Below are positions 44,830 through 56,089 of a stretch of DNA of 64,000 nucleotides, in pieces (position 1 is the first letter of the stretch; each line of letters begins with the position of its first letter). The DNA is from Carettochelys insculpta (taxonomy: Eukaryota > Chordata > Testudines > Carettochelyidae): positions 48,788,001 to 48,852,000 of the forward strand of contig NC_134147.1 of the NCBI RefSeq assembly GCF_033958435.1, given 5' to 3'. The translations under genes and the position numbers were made by a program. Below the pieces are notes generated by a model. It did not search any database and was not told the DNA's origin. It worked only from the letters and a program-made list of their open reading frames with translations.

Positions 44830-46480
44830 TATGTCAATCAATCCTAATAAGAAAAGGAGAAGAGGGATTGGCAAGAAAGCTGAAGATGCATATAGAATAT
44901 ACTTAAATTCCTCCAACCTTGCAAATAAAATTTAGAAATTCCAAATAGAAATGTGAAACTTTTGCTGGGTACTACAGACAACTGCAAAGTTTGGTGAATC
45001 TCAAACAATCACAAAATGTGCAAGAGTATAGGAATGAAATTAAATAAAGCTCCAATGTTAATATGAAAATGACAGAGCATTATTAAAACAAAAGTTCTAG
45101 CTACAACAACAGGAAAAACTCCTGAGAGTTGACACTGAATGTTCAAAGTATTTCAATAGCCTCTCTAGACCCTTAATTGATGCTTTAAATTTATTTTCTG
45201 ATGGTGGAGATTTTTCAGCACCATTATTGGGTAAATACATGGCTTAATGTAATTCTTCAGGCCAATGTTTCTTTTGAGATTTTCATTAAGGAAATTAATA
45301 TTATATGTTTTAAATAACTGCACATAGACTAAACAGGTATATTAAGGATGGAAAATTAGATATTGATGGCATACTGAAAGTAGTGTATTTGAAAAAGAAT
45401 AAAATTCTGCTTTTGTCAGACTTGGAAAAAGTTGTTTCATAGGGTTAATAGGGAGTACAGGTGAAAACTTTGGGTGGTCAGGCTGAGAGGTGATAAAGGA
45501 AGTGGATTCCGAGACAAAAGACTACTTTTCACAAGAGCTAGACTTGACAGCTTTACAAAAAAAGTCACCTGCGTAAGAGAACCAAACAAGGCTGTACATT
45601 ATCATTGTTATTTGCCATGGAGATAATCATTTGCCTAAAAATTAGAGATAATTAGGTAATTTATGAGTAGATGAGGAAAAAGACCACCAAAAATCAGTTT
45701 AGTGTGCTGACAAACAACATTGTGTGTATTTGAGCAAACACATCATTGAAGATGAGTAGATGAGGAAAAAGACCACCAAAAATCAGTTTAGTGTGCTGAC
45801 AAACAACATTGTGTGTATTTGAGCAAACACATCATTGAAGAGATTGAGAGTTTGGGAAATTCATCTGCGTTCGAAGCTGATGAAAGGTTCAAGATTCTAG
45901 TGTTTAAATATTAACAAGCCAGAAAGGTAGCATCTACATAGGAAACATATTTTCAAACGGAAAAATAAAAGCATTCACTTTTTCACATCACATGGTATTC
46001 CAGAGCCTGGGAGAGCCTTAATCACTGGAATTAATCAGCTTAGGAAGGAAAACAAAAAGAAGACAAATGCTTAAGAGCAAAATCTCAGCTGTTATAAAAC
46101 AGCATAGCACAGTTGATTACAGTGGACCTCTCTCAGTGTCCACTTTGGATCTGGCCTTCAGGTATTTCCTTATGAACTCTTTCATATCCAGGATTCTATT
46201 ATTTGGAACTCTCAAATAACAGGCATTTTAACTATATGCAAATTGTAGGTATGCTTTCCATAAATACACTAGAGTGGAAGTAAATAGAAATAAATACAGC
46301 ACACACAATAAGCTTACAGTGTACAATACTACTGCTGTTGGCAAATAATGTTTCTTAATTTCTAGTCTTGTTTTTCTTTAGTTTTATGCATTACTAGGTA
46401 TACCATTCCATTATCCAGAATATCTGACTGTCTGGCAACCTCCCAGTCCTGGGGCTGCCAGATATGAAAGAGTAGTCACT
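44830..46480. other. A/T-rich stretch without recognised genes
   Basis: The only structure found is the exact 89-bp duplication at 45663-45840. A weak pogo-like look (TTATCCAGAATATCTGACTG) appears near 46408-46430. Confidence 0.4.
45663..45840. repeat. Exact tandem duplication, 2 x 89 bp
   Basis: Copies 45663-45751 and 45752-45840 appear identical, each starting ATGAGTAGATGAGGAAAAAG and ending ACACATCATTGAAG. No sequence around it suggests a transposon. Confidence 0.9.
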
Positions 46481-46489
46481 GAGAGGTAG

Positions 46490-46610
46490 CCATGTTAGTT
46501 TGTTTCCTCACGAAACAAAAAAGCAGTCATGCAGCACTTAAAGGCTAAGAACATAATTTATTTGATGATTAACTTCCGCAGGACAGACCCACTTCTGTAA
46601 TATATATTCA
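46490..46610. mobile_element. PLE tail fragment
   Basis: GCCATGTTAGTTTGTTTCCT, AAAAAGCAGTCATGCAGCAC and GACAGACCCACTTCTGTAAT reproduce the PLE terminal sequence with small changes. Confidence 0.7.
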
Positions 46611-46689
46611 AAGAAACAGCACCAATTTTTAAAAGGGTACAGTGTAAAAAAGGATTCTCAGGTTCAGTGTGCTTTGAAGTCACTTAGGA

Positions 46690-47635
46690 GTGGATGACAC
46701 TATGGCTTAACTTCCACCATAAGGACGCTTATTTTGAAATAACATGGTAAGCAAAATCCACACTACCATGCCTGTGAATGACTGCGAAGGCTGTGAATGC
46801 CTGGCTAAATACAAAAGCAGCTTCCCCTCCCTTGGTGTTCACACCTCCAGATCAACTGCTGGTAGCAAGCCTCACCCTCGCTGACTGAGCTAACCTTGTT
46901 ATCCCCACCCTTGCTCTGGCTTATTTATACCTGGCCCTGCAGATTTCCAAGACCAGCATCTGATGAAGTGAGTCTATGCTCACGAAAGCTCATGCTCAAA
47001 ACTCTTCTGTTAGTCTATAAGGTACCACAGGACCCTTCGTTGCTAGTACCATGCCTGTTATTTGTAATAATGGACAGCTTATATTGCAATTGGTACCCCT
47101 GCTTTCCATGAAGAGTAACGCTTATTTTGAAATAGTAATACTGTGCATGGGTCATTTCTGTTATTTTGAATTAACTGATCTCCAGGGGACACTCACAGCT
47201 GCAGACTGGACTGCTCTTGCCACAGCAGGCAACTCCACTACTCCCCCGCCACCCTGTGGAGCACCAAAAGGCCCATGATGGGAGATTTCAGAGCACGTGC
47301 CCAGCTATAGCGCCTCATTTTGGGACACTACTGCCTGGGGCCAGCATGAGAGACCCCAGTGCTCCCAAGTGCCTGCCAGCTGCCAGCACTCCTGCAGCTC
47401 CCACAGCAGCCAGTGCCCAGGGATGCAGAAGACCCCCCACCCTGGGCTGGTAAAGAGATCCTGCACCTCATCTAGGTCTGGGGGGGAAGAGACCAACTTC
47501 CTGGGTCTCCATGCCAAAAGGAGGAGTTGGATGCCACCTTCTTGCTGCTGGCTGCTGGAACTGGGACCAAGCTATGTCAACACTGCCTTGGTGCTGGTCA
47601 GTTTCCTGGCTCCCCTCGGCCCCACAATAAATTAT
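46690..47635. mobile_element. MITE-like composite with nested PLE tail (46955-47045)
   Basis: It contains direct copies of ACGCTTATTTTGAAATA (about 46725 and 47118) around a PLE tail (GAAGTGAGTCTATGCTCACG ... AGTCTATAAGGTACCACAGG). A G/C-rich part follows to about 47635, then a further PLE tail at 47640-47715. Coding-like frames here are compositional. Confidence 0.45.
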
Positions 47636-47639
47636 ATTG

Positions 47640-47715
47640 TTAGTATTTAAAGTGCTACAGGACTGCTGTTTTGTTTTTGTGAAGATACAGACTAATATGG
47701 CTACCTCTAAGAAAC
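47640..47715. mobile_element. PLE tail fragment
   Basis: TTAAAGTGCTACAGGACTGC and GATACAGACTAATATGGCTA are the PLE terminal sequence, ending with CTACCTCT. Confidence 0.75.
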
Positions 47716-47980
47716 AAGTCAATTAAAAGTTACCCTAAACACACTATAAACTGTTCATTCTGTAATCATTAGGAAGAGACTCAAATATGTTGAGATAACT
47801 AGTTGTGTGGAATGCAATGTCAGGTGCTGATAAGGAGGTGAGAGACTCTGGTTGTCAAGCCATTTATCCCTCACACCAAGATGTCCACAGGCTTATATCA
47901 ATACACACAATTACGATGGTGAGAAAGTTACCAGACTATAGAATTAACGCTTGAGGAGTTTAAATAATGAAAACGCTTAC

Positions 47981-48037
47981 AGTGCTACTACAGGAACACT
48001 TCTACCAGCAGATGAACTATCCTTTGCAGGAGATACC
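47981..48037 (-). other. Candidate host exon (57 nt)
   Basis: The minus strand has a good acceptor (TTGATACTGCTATTTATAG), then 57 nt, then donor GTAAGCG. Only one frame was checked as clearly open: after one base it reads VSPAKDSSSAGRSVPVVA plus two bases. That first base completes the codon left by 51600-51655, so the two are phase-compatible. No family recognised. Confidence 0.35.
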
Positions 48038-48114
48038 CTATAAATAGCAGTATCAATTAGAAAAAGTTTTAAGGGAAAGCCATAATGTTTTCAGGGGAAC
48101 GTCTTACCATAAAT

Positions 48115-49126
48115 CATGGTGGGTAATCTGGCCTGTGGGTTCAGCAGGAGACTCAGCCAGACTCCCTGCCTACTCCACCCCTGAAAGCAGTCTGCTGCCC
48201 TTAGACACTGTGATTCTGAACTCTGTGAGCCAGAGTGACTGGGGGAGAGGCTTTGCATGCTGCCCCCACCCGAGCACAATCTCGCAACTCCCACTGGCCA
48301 GTTTCCAGCCAATGGGAGCTGGAAACAAAGAACCCCTCATCCCCTTGGGTTCACAGTCTTCAGAGAAGCACACATGGCCCCTGCAGCCAGCTGTTCTGAA
48401 CAGGTAAATGCCTCCTGGCCACAGCCTGCAACTGGCAACACAGCCCCTCTCTCCACTGAACCCTCTGTAACCACCCTCCAGCAGCCCTAACCCCACACAA
48501 CCTGAACCATCTGCCCTCTCCTTACTTACATACCACATACATCCCAAGCCCTCTCTGTACTTCCTCTCTTGCACCCATACCCCACATAAACCAAACCCTC
48601 CGCAATCCTCTTTCTGTACCCATGCTCTCTCCTAGATCCTGCACTCCTGTCCCTATGCTCGTCACTACACTAATCACTGTCCTCCCTTCTGCACTCCTGC
48701 CCCAGGTCACAACCCCCTGCCCCAGGCCCTGCAACCCCTCCTGCACTCCTGTCCCAGATCATGGCCCCCTCCTATAACCTGCAACTCCCCCCTCTGCACT
48801 CCAGAACCAGATCACAGTCCCCTCCCAGAGGCTGCATCCCCTGTACTCCTGACCAGATCACAGTCGTCCCCCCCAGATGCTGCACCTCCCCATCCATCCT
48901 CCAGGTCAGAATCTTCTCCCGCACCCATAATCCCTCTCGGATCCTACATCCCAGTCCCCTGACCAGCTCACAACCCCCTCTTTCACCCCTAGCCCTTAAC
49001 CCTAGATCCCTTCTGCACATGACCTCCATCCCACACCCCCCTCCATTAATATCACGGAAGAGTGAGGCCCTTGGCCCCTTACCAAATACTTGGCGTGTCC
49101 ACCCCATTAAAAATTGCCCACCCCAG
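48115..49126. mobile_element. Non-autonomous hAT-like element
   Basis: The left end CATGGTGGGTAATCTGGCC and right end AAAAATTGCCCACCCCAG are imperfect inverted complements of the CAGTGGTGGGCAA type of reptile hAT elements. The interior is C-rich with many CCTGCACTCCTG-like phrases. No transposase; no convincing target duplication. Overlapping frames on both strands (for example 48761-49135) come from this composition. Confidence 0.55.
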
Positions 49127-49129
49127 CAC

Positions 49130-50044
49130 AGATGAAACTTCTCCACACTAGGTCAGTAATGCCCACTGCATCTTCTAGAATGTTACGCAAAAGTTAAAAT
49201 TCTTCTTTGAAATGTTAATATGGAAACTTTCATTTACATTTCAGGTACACTATGTCCACAGTCCTAAAAGAATTATTGAGGACCAACTTGTTTTTGGACA
49301 GTAGCTACTGGACTTAGAAATCCCAAACACCACAACAGGCAGAAATTTTAAGAGGGCAAGTGGGCTGAGTATGGCTAGAAACAATTAGCTATTTTCCCAA
49401 AAAGGGAATCTAGGAAGCAAAAGTTCTCTCTCAGAAAGGGAAAAGGGAGCTGAGCACAGAATAGCTCAGCTGCCATTGCTATTTTTACAGAAGAAGATGG
49501 AAACTCAGAATTTTGTTGACATTTCAGTGAAGAATGAGAGATTTAATTGATACAACAGAAGAAAAAAAGCAAGAGATTACAAAGTAGGGAGGCAAAGAAG
49601 GAAAGGAGGAGGAGTGGGGAAAACAGGAGGTGATGTAATTGGTTGAAGGCAGAAAATGGTTGTGAGAGCACAAATCTTTGAAAAACACTGCAAAGACAGA
49701 CAAGGGGGAAACGTATAGATGGAAAAATGAGAAACAATGTTGAATCTTTTTTAAAAAGTTGACCTACAAACTTACAATTAAATTCAATACACAAACAATA
49801 TACCCATGTTTTGCTCCTTTGTACTAGGGAAAAAGTGACAATGCAGTTATTTTTCACCAGAGTATTAAAGCTTAGCCTTCTTTCTACCTAGAAAATAAAG
49901 TTTGCAAGTTCAGAGTAGCCTGAGAATCTTGGATCCAGGTCTAGCTAAATTTATTTTTATCTGGCATTGATACTGCATCCGCAAAAAATTAAAAATAAAT
50001 CAGTGTTGACGCTTGATATCAAACGTGAAAACAGCTCTTAGGTA
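49130..50044. other. Stretch with no recognised gene
   Basis: A/T-rich DNA, with a purine-rich region at 49555-49630 whose minus strand gives a Leu/Phe-rich frame without domains. Confidence 0.4.
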
Positions 50045-50046
50045 CA

Positions 50047-50438
50047 GTAGACTCCCAAGATACGCACACTCGAGTTGCACATATCTCAGGTTAACACAAC
50101 TTAGTGGCAGGGAAACTGATCAGCTCTGCTATGCTGGTCAGCTTCCCCACTCCTGACAAGGGCAGCAGCTGCTTCTGTCAATGGCAGCAGACAAGAGTCA
50201 GGCACCTGGAAACTGACCAGGGCAACTGCTCTGGTCAGTTTCCCAGCTCTGAAAGCAGAGGGGAGCTGGGAGCCAGGCTGCCATCTTGTCCCCAGCTCCC
50301 CTCCACTCACTGAAGCCAGGAAACTGATCAGGGCTGGTGTCTTTCCTCAGTTTCCTGGCTCCCCGGAGTTGTGCAGGAGATTCGACTTAAGTGGGGGTTG
50401 TGAGAAAACAACACCCATTTCAGTCACAGGTCTACTGT
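50047..50438. mobile_element. Pogo/Tigger-like MITE
   Basis: The ends CAGTAGACTCCCAAGAT and TCACAGGTCTACTG are inverted (CAGTAGAC.. / ..GTCTACTG) and flanked by TA. GCACACTCGAGTTGCACATA and ATTCGACTTAAGTGGGGGTT echo the sub-terminal style of this class. No transposase. Confidence 0.75.
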
Positions 50439-50439
50439 A

Positions 50440-51599
50440 TTTGTTTTCTTCAGTTTTGTTTGCTTTCAAATCACTATACAGAAAATTTAAAAGCTACTTG
50501 TAAACACTGTGTAAACAAGCAAGCATATAAAAATGCTTAAACAAAAAATGGATTAAGTTCACATAGCACTCAACCATTTGTGTTCTTTTACTCAAGTAGC
50601 TCTCCAATGCATTATTAAAAGCCTCTTCACTGCAGTATCAATGTATCTTAGGCGTATGATATATCTCAAAGAAAATAAATCTTATCTGATAAGCTTTAAA
50701 TCTTAATCTGGGTAAAAGGACAACTCCAATGATTAGCCATAACACTTCTGCTAAATATTTACTAAAGATTATTTTTTTAAGAAGTGAGTAGTTTTTAAAA
50801 ACCCACTGCAACTTTGTGTTTCCGGGCAACAACTAAATCTGCATCTCAGTGGAGAGGAGAGAAATTCTATCCTATTTTAACAACTTCTCAGAAGTGAAAT
50901 GTTTTTCACTTCCAGTTTTAGCGTTCTATGATACTATACTGAAAATTTTAAAATAAATGACCAATACATATTTTGGCCATTATCCACAATTACTTTCCAT
51001 GGGCTAATTAGAAATTATGAATTAGGAGTAAAAATACAAACATTGCTTTCATTTACTAAGTAGTGCTGGTGACTTATTCGCTAGTCTTATGATTTCCCAC
51101 CCTGTTTAGATCCCAGGTTAATTGGAACAATACAAAAATAGTATGAAAAAGCTGTGTGCTGATTAGTGGTTTTCAAATTTATGGTTGTATTTCACTCGCT
51201 ATTTATATATAACCATTAATTTTTGCATACAAATATCCTAGATACATAGTTGCCTAGGCAAACTAAATCCTGCCTCCTTAGACATCGAACCTGTGCACTG
51301 AATAAAGCTCAGGTTCTGCAGACAAAGTAACATGACCATGCAAATAAAGATTGCCGTGTAAAGCATACACCCAAGTGGACAGAATTAAGGGTCCAAAGGT
51401 GGTATAATCCTACACAGGCTGGCTAAAAATCAAATTTAAAAAGAAATAAAAGATGGGATTATTTAAATTTAAAATCAATAGAATACTAAATTTATCAGTT
51501 ACAAAATAACAGTTACAATTAAATCTCATCACAAACAAGCTATACATAGATGCACAGTCTCATAAAACAGAATTAATTACTCTAATCTGTCCAGCCTAC
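50440..51599. other. Stretch with no recognised gene
   Basis: A/T-rich DNA with no named repeat. Confidence 0.4.
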
Positions 51600-51655
51600 C
51601 TATCATCTCTTGCTTCTTGCATGTTCTGGGCCTTCCATTTCTGTTTCTCAGTACA
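51600..51655 (-). other. Candidate host exon (56 nt)
   Basis: The minus strand shows a good acceptor (TGTACATGTTACTTTTTAG), 56 nt open as CTEKQKWKAQNMQEARDD plus two bases, and donor TAG|GTAGGC. The peptide is charged and coiled-coil-like. Another frame is also open. Phase matches 47981-48037 downstream. The overlapping 142-codon frame at 51577-52005 is a different frame and is considered spurious. Confidence 0.4.
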
Positions 51656-51839
51656 CTAAAAAGTAACATGTACAAAGAAATATACGACTGTTTTTGTTCT
51701 ATGCTTATGTAGTGGTAGACTTGAATCAAGCAACGCAGAGTAGTTAAGACATTTTCGTAAGACAGAATCCATATATAGGACAGGACATAGGCAGCATAGA
51801 AAAGAAGAGTGGAGTGGACTAAAAGAAAAAAGGAAAGAT

Positions 51840-51882
51840 TATTCAGCGCGCACGCACGCACACAGAGAGAGAGAGAGAGCTT
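51840..51882. repeat. (GC/AC)n then (AG)n microsatellite
   Basis: GCGCGCACGCACGCACACAG is followed by an (AG)n run. Confidence 0.9.
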
Positions 51883-51904
51883 CCTACATTCCCCCTCAAA
51901 AAGT

Positions 51905-52048
51905 GTCATGGCTTCTAGGTGTAAGAGAGACCCTATCTGGGAATATTTTGAAGCAACTGGCTCCCTGAGTAAAAAAGAAAAACATATCAAGTGAAAGCAG
52001 TACAAGATGATGATGTGGGGCTTTGCTGAAAGAATGAAACAAATAAAA
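51905..52048 (+). pseudogene. BED zinc-finger remnant of a hAT transposase
   Basis: The plus strand reads ASRCKRDPIWEYFEATGSLS, then KKEKHIK, a stop, KQYKMMMWGFAERMKQIK. This follows the BED-finger pattern R-R-P-W-YFE ... C--C ... RMK-H of hAT transposases. The metal-binding positions are lost (a stop and a Tyr where the two Cys are expected). The catalytic core is not seen downstream. Confidence 0.5.
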
Positions 52049-53000
52049 CTGCTTATGGGCAGGAAATTACATTGATGTGGCTGAATGGATCAACTGGTTG
52101 ATAACTTAAAAAATTCACTTTACAATGCATCACTCTTCAGGACTCTCTCCATGCCTTTTAGTATCAGTGTGATCTGACAAGCAAATTCCCAAGCTGTTTG
52201 CTATGTTGCTAGGAAAAAAAAAAAAAGGTTTAGCTGAGCTATTCCTTATGGCTTGCTTATTAACTAGGTTTAGAATCTATGGCTCAAGTATAAAATACAC
52301 AAAGCTGCAGTAAGAGTATCATTTTCTTAATTTATATTACATAATACATGCCCCTTATTTTGGAACATCATGGCCACAGCCCATAACAGTGATGCCATCA
52401 TAATATTCCCTGTTTTACGGCAGCATAACTTAGCTTTTTCAAGGAAATCCCATTCTATGCTTGTTTTCTTAAAAGGGTTAGTGCCACTGAGTTTAACAGG
52501 GCTTACTCCAAAATTAAGTGAACTCTAAGCACAGGCAATCTTAGCCTTTTTGGCAACTTGATTTAAATTAATCCACCCTGATCCTAGCATTTCCCAACTT
52601 TTGAGTGCTTAATTTTACAACCTAAATAACTCATAGTATTTTGTAAAATAAAATTTCCTAGAAACTGAGGTAAATACATTTATTATATTCATCTGGAACC
52701 ATTTTTTACACGTATCTTCATCAGTGTTTGAATCTTGAATTTTGAGCTACAGAAATGCCTAGATTGTTTGAGAGCAGAAAGCAGCTGTTATTTGGGGAAG
52801 CAAAGATGGAAGGAATCCAACGGATGAGCCAAGGAATCCCTGGCAAGTGTCCTTTCCCACAGTGCCAAGGTGGTGAAGGAGCTCTTACCTCTGAAGCCAA
52901 GAGGAAGGTTTTATGATGGCTTGGAACATCCCTTGTCACCTAGTGAGCTGATCAAGCCACTGATGTCCACCTTCCTGCCCTCTGGGGCTCTCCACAGCTT
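52049..53000. other. Stretch with no recognised gene
   Basis: A/T-rich DNA, becoming mixed after 52800. No recognised repeat except the start of repeat R1 copy b near 53000. Confidence 0.4.
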
Positions 53001-53466
53001 TGTCTTGCTGGGCCAGAAGCTCTGCTCTCCCCCAGCCAGGTAAAGAATTAGCATTACTGCCCCACTTCCGAGCGACACAGACAATGAACCATCTCAGCTC
53101 TGGGAAGGCTCAGATAGAAGGTCACTGGCAGCACTCAAGAACCCAACCCCCAATGGAGACCAAAACCCCACATAAATCAGGTCCTATTACCCCGTGTAAA
53201 AGCTGTACAGCGAAAAAGCTCATGAGGTCAGCCCTCCTGATCAATGAATGAGAGAGATGCACAGTGGTTCCTCTCCCTGCCCCATTATTTATTTACACTG
53301 GGCTTGATATCAAAAGTGTTTTTATTAAGTGTAAAAGGTAGAATTTAAGTGATTGCATGTGAAAACAAAGATCAAAAAGTAAGTTATTAAATTAAAATAA
53401 ATGAAAAGACACCAGCTAATTCCAAAATACTGAAAAACTTGTTATATGCCATTTTTTCTACTAAAG

Positions 53467-54262
53467 CCGTGGTGCGGAACTCAGACCATGGCCTGCCTGG
53501 ATGCAGTTCCCAAGGCAGGGGGGGTCCCCTCACCACCATCCAGCTAACTGTGATGGTGTGAAATCCCAAGCCAGGTGGGCAACAGTCAGGCAAGCCAGGG
53601 TTGGATCCACCCCACAGGCCCTGCCTAGCAATGTTAGGAACTGACTCCAGGCTATGTTGCTGCTCCCCTTCCTGCAACAGCCCCCTCCTCCTCAGCACAG
53701 CACTGCCTGAACAGGCTTTTTACTCCTCCTCTCTGACTGGCCAAAATTCCAGCCAATTACAGCAGCAGGGGGGCAAAGCCTGGGAGCAGTATGGGGAAAA
53801 TGTCCCCAAAAGAAGCCCTTCTCTACACTGCCATTCCCCCAGGTTGGGAGGGGGCAGTGGAAGCATCCAGAAGTAGGTGCCCCCCTCATTGCCCAGACTT
53901 CCCCCACCCCAGCAGGCCCCTGTACCTCCCTTCCACCCAAGACCCCACCACCACCGACAGCTGATTCCTCCCCTCTCCCACACCCCCACTTCCCTGCCTC
54001 CAGCCCATTCCCCATTTTGGTCCCACCCCAGGCCCCCCAAAAGAGTTAATATGGCCCAAGGGAAGCCCTGAATCTCAGTTCCCCCCTTGCTTGCCCCCCG
54101 CCTATGGTGCTGGAGCATGAGGGGAGTGAGGTGTTTCAGTCAGGGGCCATAGCGAGGTTTTTTTGTTTTTTTTTTTGGCTTCTTCTATGTGGCCCCTCCC
54201 CCAGCTGATTTTTCTGTTGGTCAGTGCCCCCACCCCCGACCCAAAAAGGTTCTCCACCTCTG
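53467..54262. mobile_element. Non-autonomous hAT-like element with 8-bp duplication
   Basis: The left end CCGTGGTGCGGAACTCAG and right end AGGTTCTCCACCTCTG are imperfect inverted complements. The flanking duplication is TACTAAAG (53459-53466) and TCCTAAAG (54263-54270). The C-rich interior gives spurious Pro-rich frames. No transposase. Confidence 0.8.
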
Positions 54263-54751
54263 TCCTAAAGAGTTATCATCATCTCAGGTAAAATGCTTCA
54301 AGTCAGAGTTGATCTTTACTCTGGCCTGGGTCTACCACTATTTAAAATATTTTCTTTTTTTCATGTTGCTGGATGTGTATCTTCTAAGGGTGGCAAGGCA
54401 GTTTCAAAGGCCAGCTGAAGACAAAGACCTGATTGCTTTCCATTCCTTAAATACTTTGCCCCAGGATGGAAACACTTCCTGTCCCCGTGGAAAAATACAA
54501 AGATTAAAGATGGATTCCACTCCCTGGAGAAGTGATCACGTCTTTCTAGGACCCACCACAGTCTAGGCTTACAGTAGAAACAAGACCATTCACACATTGT
54601 CAGTTTGAGTACTGAGTCATTATGTTCCTAAAATATCACTCTCAGTCCTCATTACCACATTTAGAATTAAAACCAGATTCACACTTCATACTTCTAACTT
54701 TGCACACAAAAATCGTACATGCACAAAAACAGGCTATACAGATTCAGCAGA

Positions 54752-54842
54752 ACAAAAAGCAGTCAAGTAACACTTTAAAGACTAGCAAAATAGTTTATTA
54801 GGTGAGCTTTCATGGGACAGACCCACTTCTTCAGATCATAGC
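54752..54842 (-). mobile_element. PLE tail insertion with 13-bp target duplication
   Basis: This 91-bp fragment (ACAAAAAGCAGTCAAGTAAC ... CCCACTTCTTCAGATCATAG) is flanked by identical CAGATTCAGCAGA at 54739-54751 and 54843-54855. Severe 5' truncation plus a target duplication fits target-primed insertion of a PLE. Confidence 0.85.
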
Positions 54843-54930
54843 CAGATTCAGCAGACTGCAACTTTAAAAATGATGTTACATGACCCATTTTGCATAAGCA
54901 TCTTCAAGTTATGCATAGTCATATGCCAGT

Positions 54931-55680
54931 TTTCATAAAGCATGGGAGGCCCGCATGACAGATTTCATGCAATGAAGTACACGAATGTCTCTAAGTCATG
55001 AATCTTCTCCTTGCTAAATTGCAAAGATTTGCTGCAAACGATGGAGGGATCCAACCCTCTCTAAAATTATGCCAATTTTTACAATAGAAAATATTAGTTA
55101 ACCTACATCTATGGTTGCTACCAACTTTCTCTATAATGCACAGACCCCATATCAAAAGTGGTTAACTTAAAAAAATAGATTACTTTCCATCTCCTTTGAA
55201 AAAAATGCTACTTATCCAAAAAGCAGTATTTTTGGTTGGCAAGTAAATTATCAGTTTTAAATGTAACCATTTTGACAGATAGGCTTACAGAAATTTTGCC
55301 TGGATCACTGCATTTTTTATGATTGGTTTGAACAGTATTTATTTTACTTACCACTTTGTAACCAGCTAAATTAATCAGAGACAAGTAGTCAAGATTTCAC
55401 ACCAAAACTGTAGAAAAACTCCAACTCCCAGCCTTAAGGAGTTAGTGCAGCCTGACTGAAGTGTTGTTTTGTTTGTTTTTCATTCTCTTGTGACTTGCAT
55501 TATCAAAATACATTCCATACTACTAAATAACATGCCTCACACAGATGTCCCTCTTTCTGGCAGACATGTTTCAGCGTTCTTGGCAAAATGCTGAAAAAAA
55601 AAATTAAAAAGTTGATTTTCGGGGGGGCAGGGGTTACCTCCCTTATAAAGGACCTATAAAAATTAGCATGATACAATACA
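54931..55680. other. A/T-rich stretch; possible 14-nt microexon at 55352-55365
   Basis: On the minus strand a good acceptor (TGTCTCTGATTAATTTAG), 14 nt (CTGGTTACAAAGTG) and a strong donor (GTAAGTAAAA) occur. Its phase would fit 51600-51655 downstream, but so small an exon needs transcript proof. Nothing else recognised. Confidence 0.2.
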
Positions 55681-55682
55681 CA

Positions 55683-56087
55683 TAGCCTATGTCTACACAG
55701 GAAGCCTCTGTTGACAGATATTGTTGGCAGAGATTTCCCAGCAGGACCTCTGTCGACAGACTGCAGCTACACACAAGCAGATAGAAAGAGCAATTTGCTC
55801 TGTTGACAGAGGGCAGCCAGACTACCCAGCCCTCTCTCAACAGAATGGCTGACTGGGAGCTCTGCAAACTGGGCTGCCCGGTGAACCGGAAGCCCTCTCT
55901 GACAACAGAATTGTCTACACAGGCACTACACCTGAACTGGGAGAGGTATAACTCTGCCAGGTGAAGAGCTAGGTTTTGTCAACAAACTCAGGACAGAGCA
56001 CCTTAGTCATGTACACACTCAGTGGGTTTTGTCAACAAAAGCCCAGTTCTGTCAACATAAGGTGCCTGTGTAAACATGGCCATAAGG
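55683..56087. mobile_element. MITE with GCCTATGTCTACACAGG ends
   Basis: The left end AGCCTATGTCTACACAGG and right end CCTGTGTAAACATGGCC are inverted complements with few mismatches. The interior is rich in TGTTGACAGA / TCTGTCAACA motifs. No transposase. Similar in style to 41557-41965. Confidence 0.75.
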
Positions 56088-56089
56088 CT

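Larger units (their letters stand above)
53000..54930. repeat. Unclassified dispersed repeat R1, copy b (with two insertions)
   Basis: Same block order as 43430-44425, interrupted by a hAT-like element (53467-54262) and a PLE tail (54752-54842). Removing both restores the collinearity of the two R1 copies. Confidence 0.55.

Noticed and set aside
48106..48130. Donor-like GTAAGAC with a short open segment (minus strand)
   Set aside because: The segment lies at the edge of the hAT-like element and would be made of repeat sequence.
48170..49146. Several 70-134-codon frames on both strands
   Set aside because: They fall inside a C-rich hAT-like element and have no domain, splice or promoter context.
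51577..52005. 142-codon minus-strand frame, hydrophobic
   Set aside because: No domain; it crosses a microsatellite and a BED-finger relic on the other strand.
55352..55430. Longer exon ending at the strong donor before 55351
   Set aside because: All three frames from the next upstream acceptor contain stops; only a 14-nt microexon would be possible.
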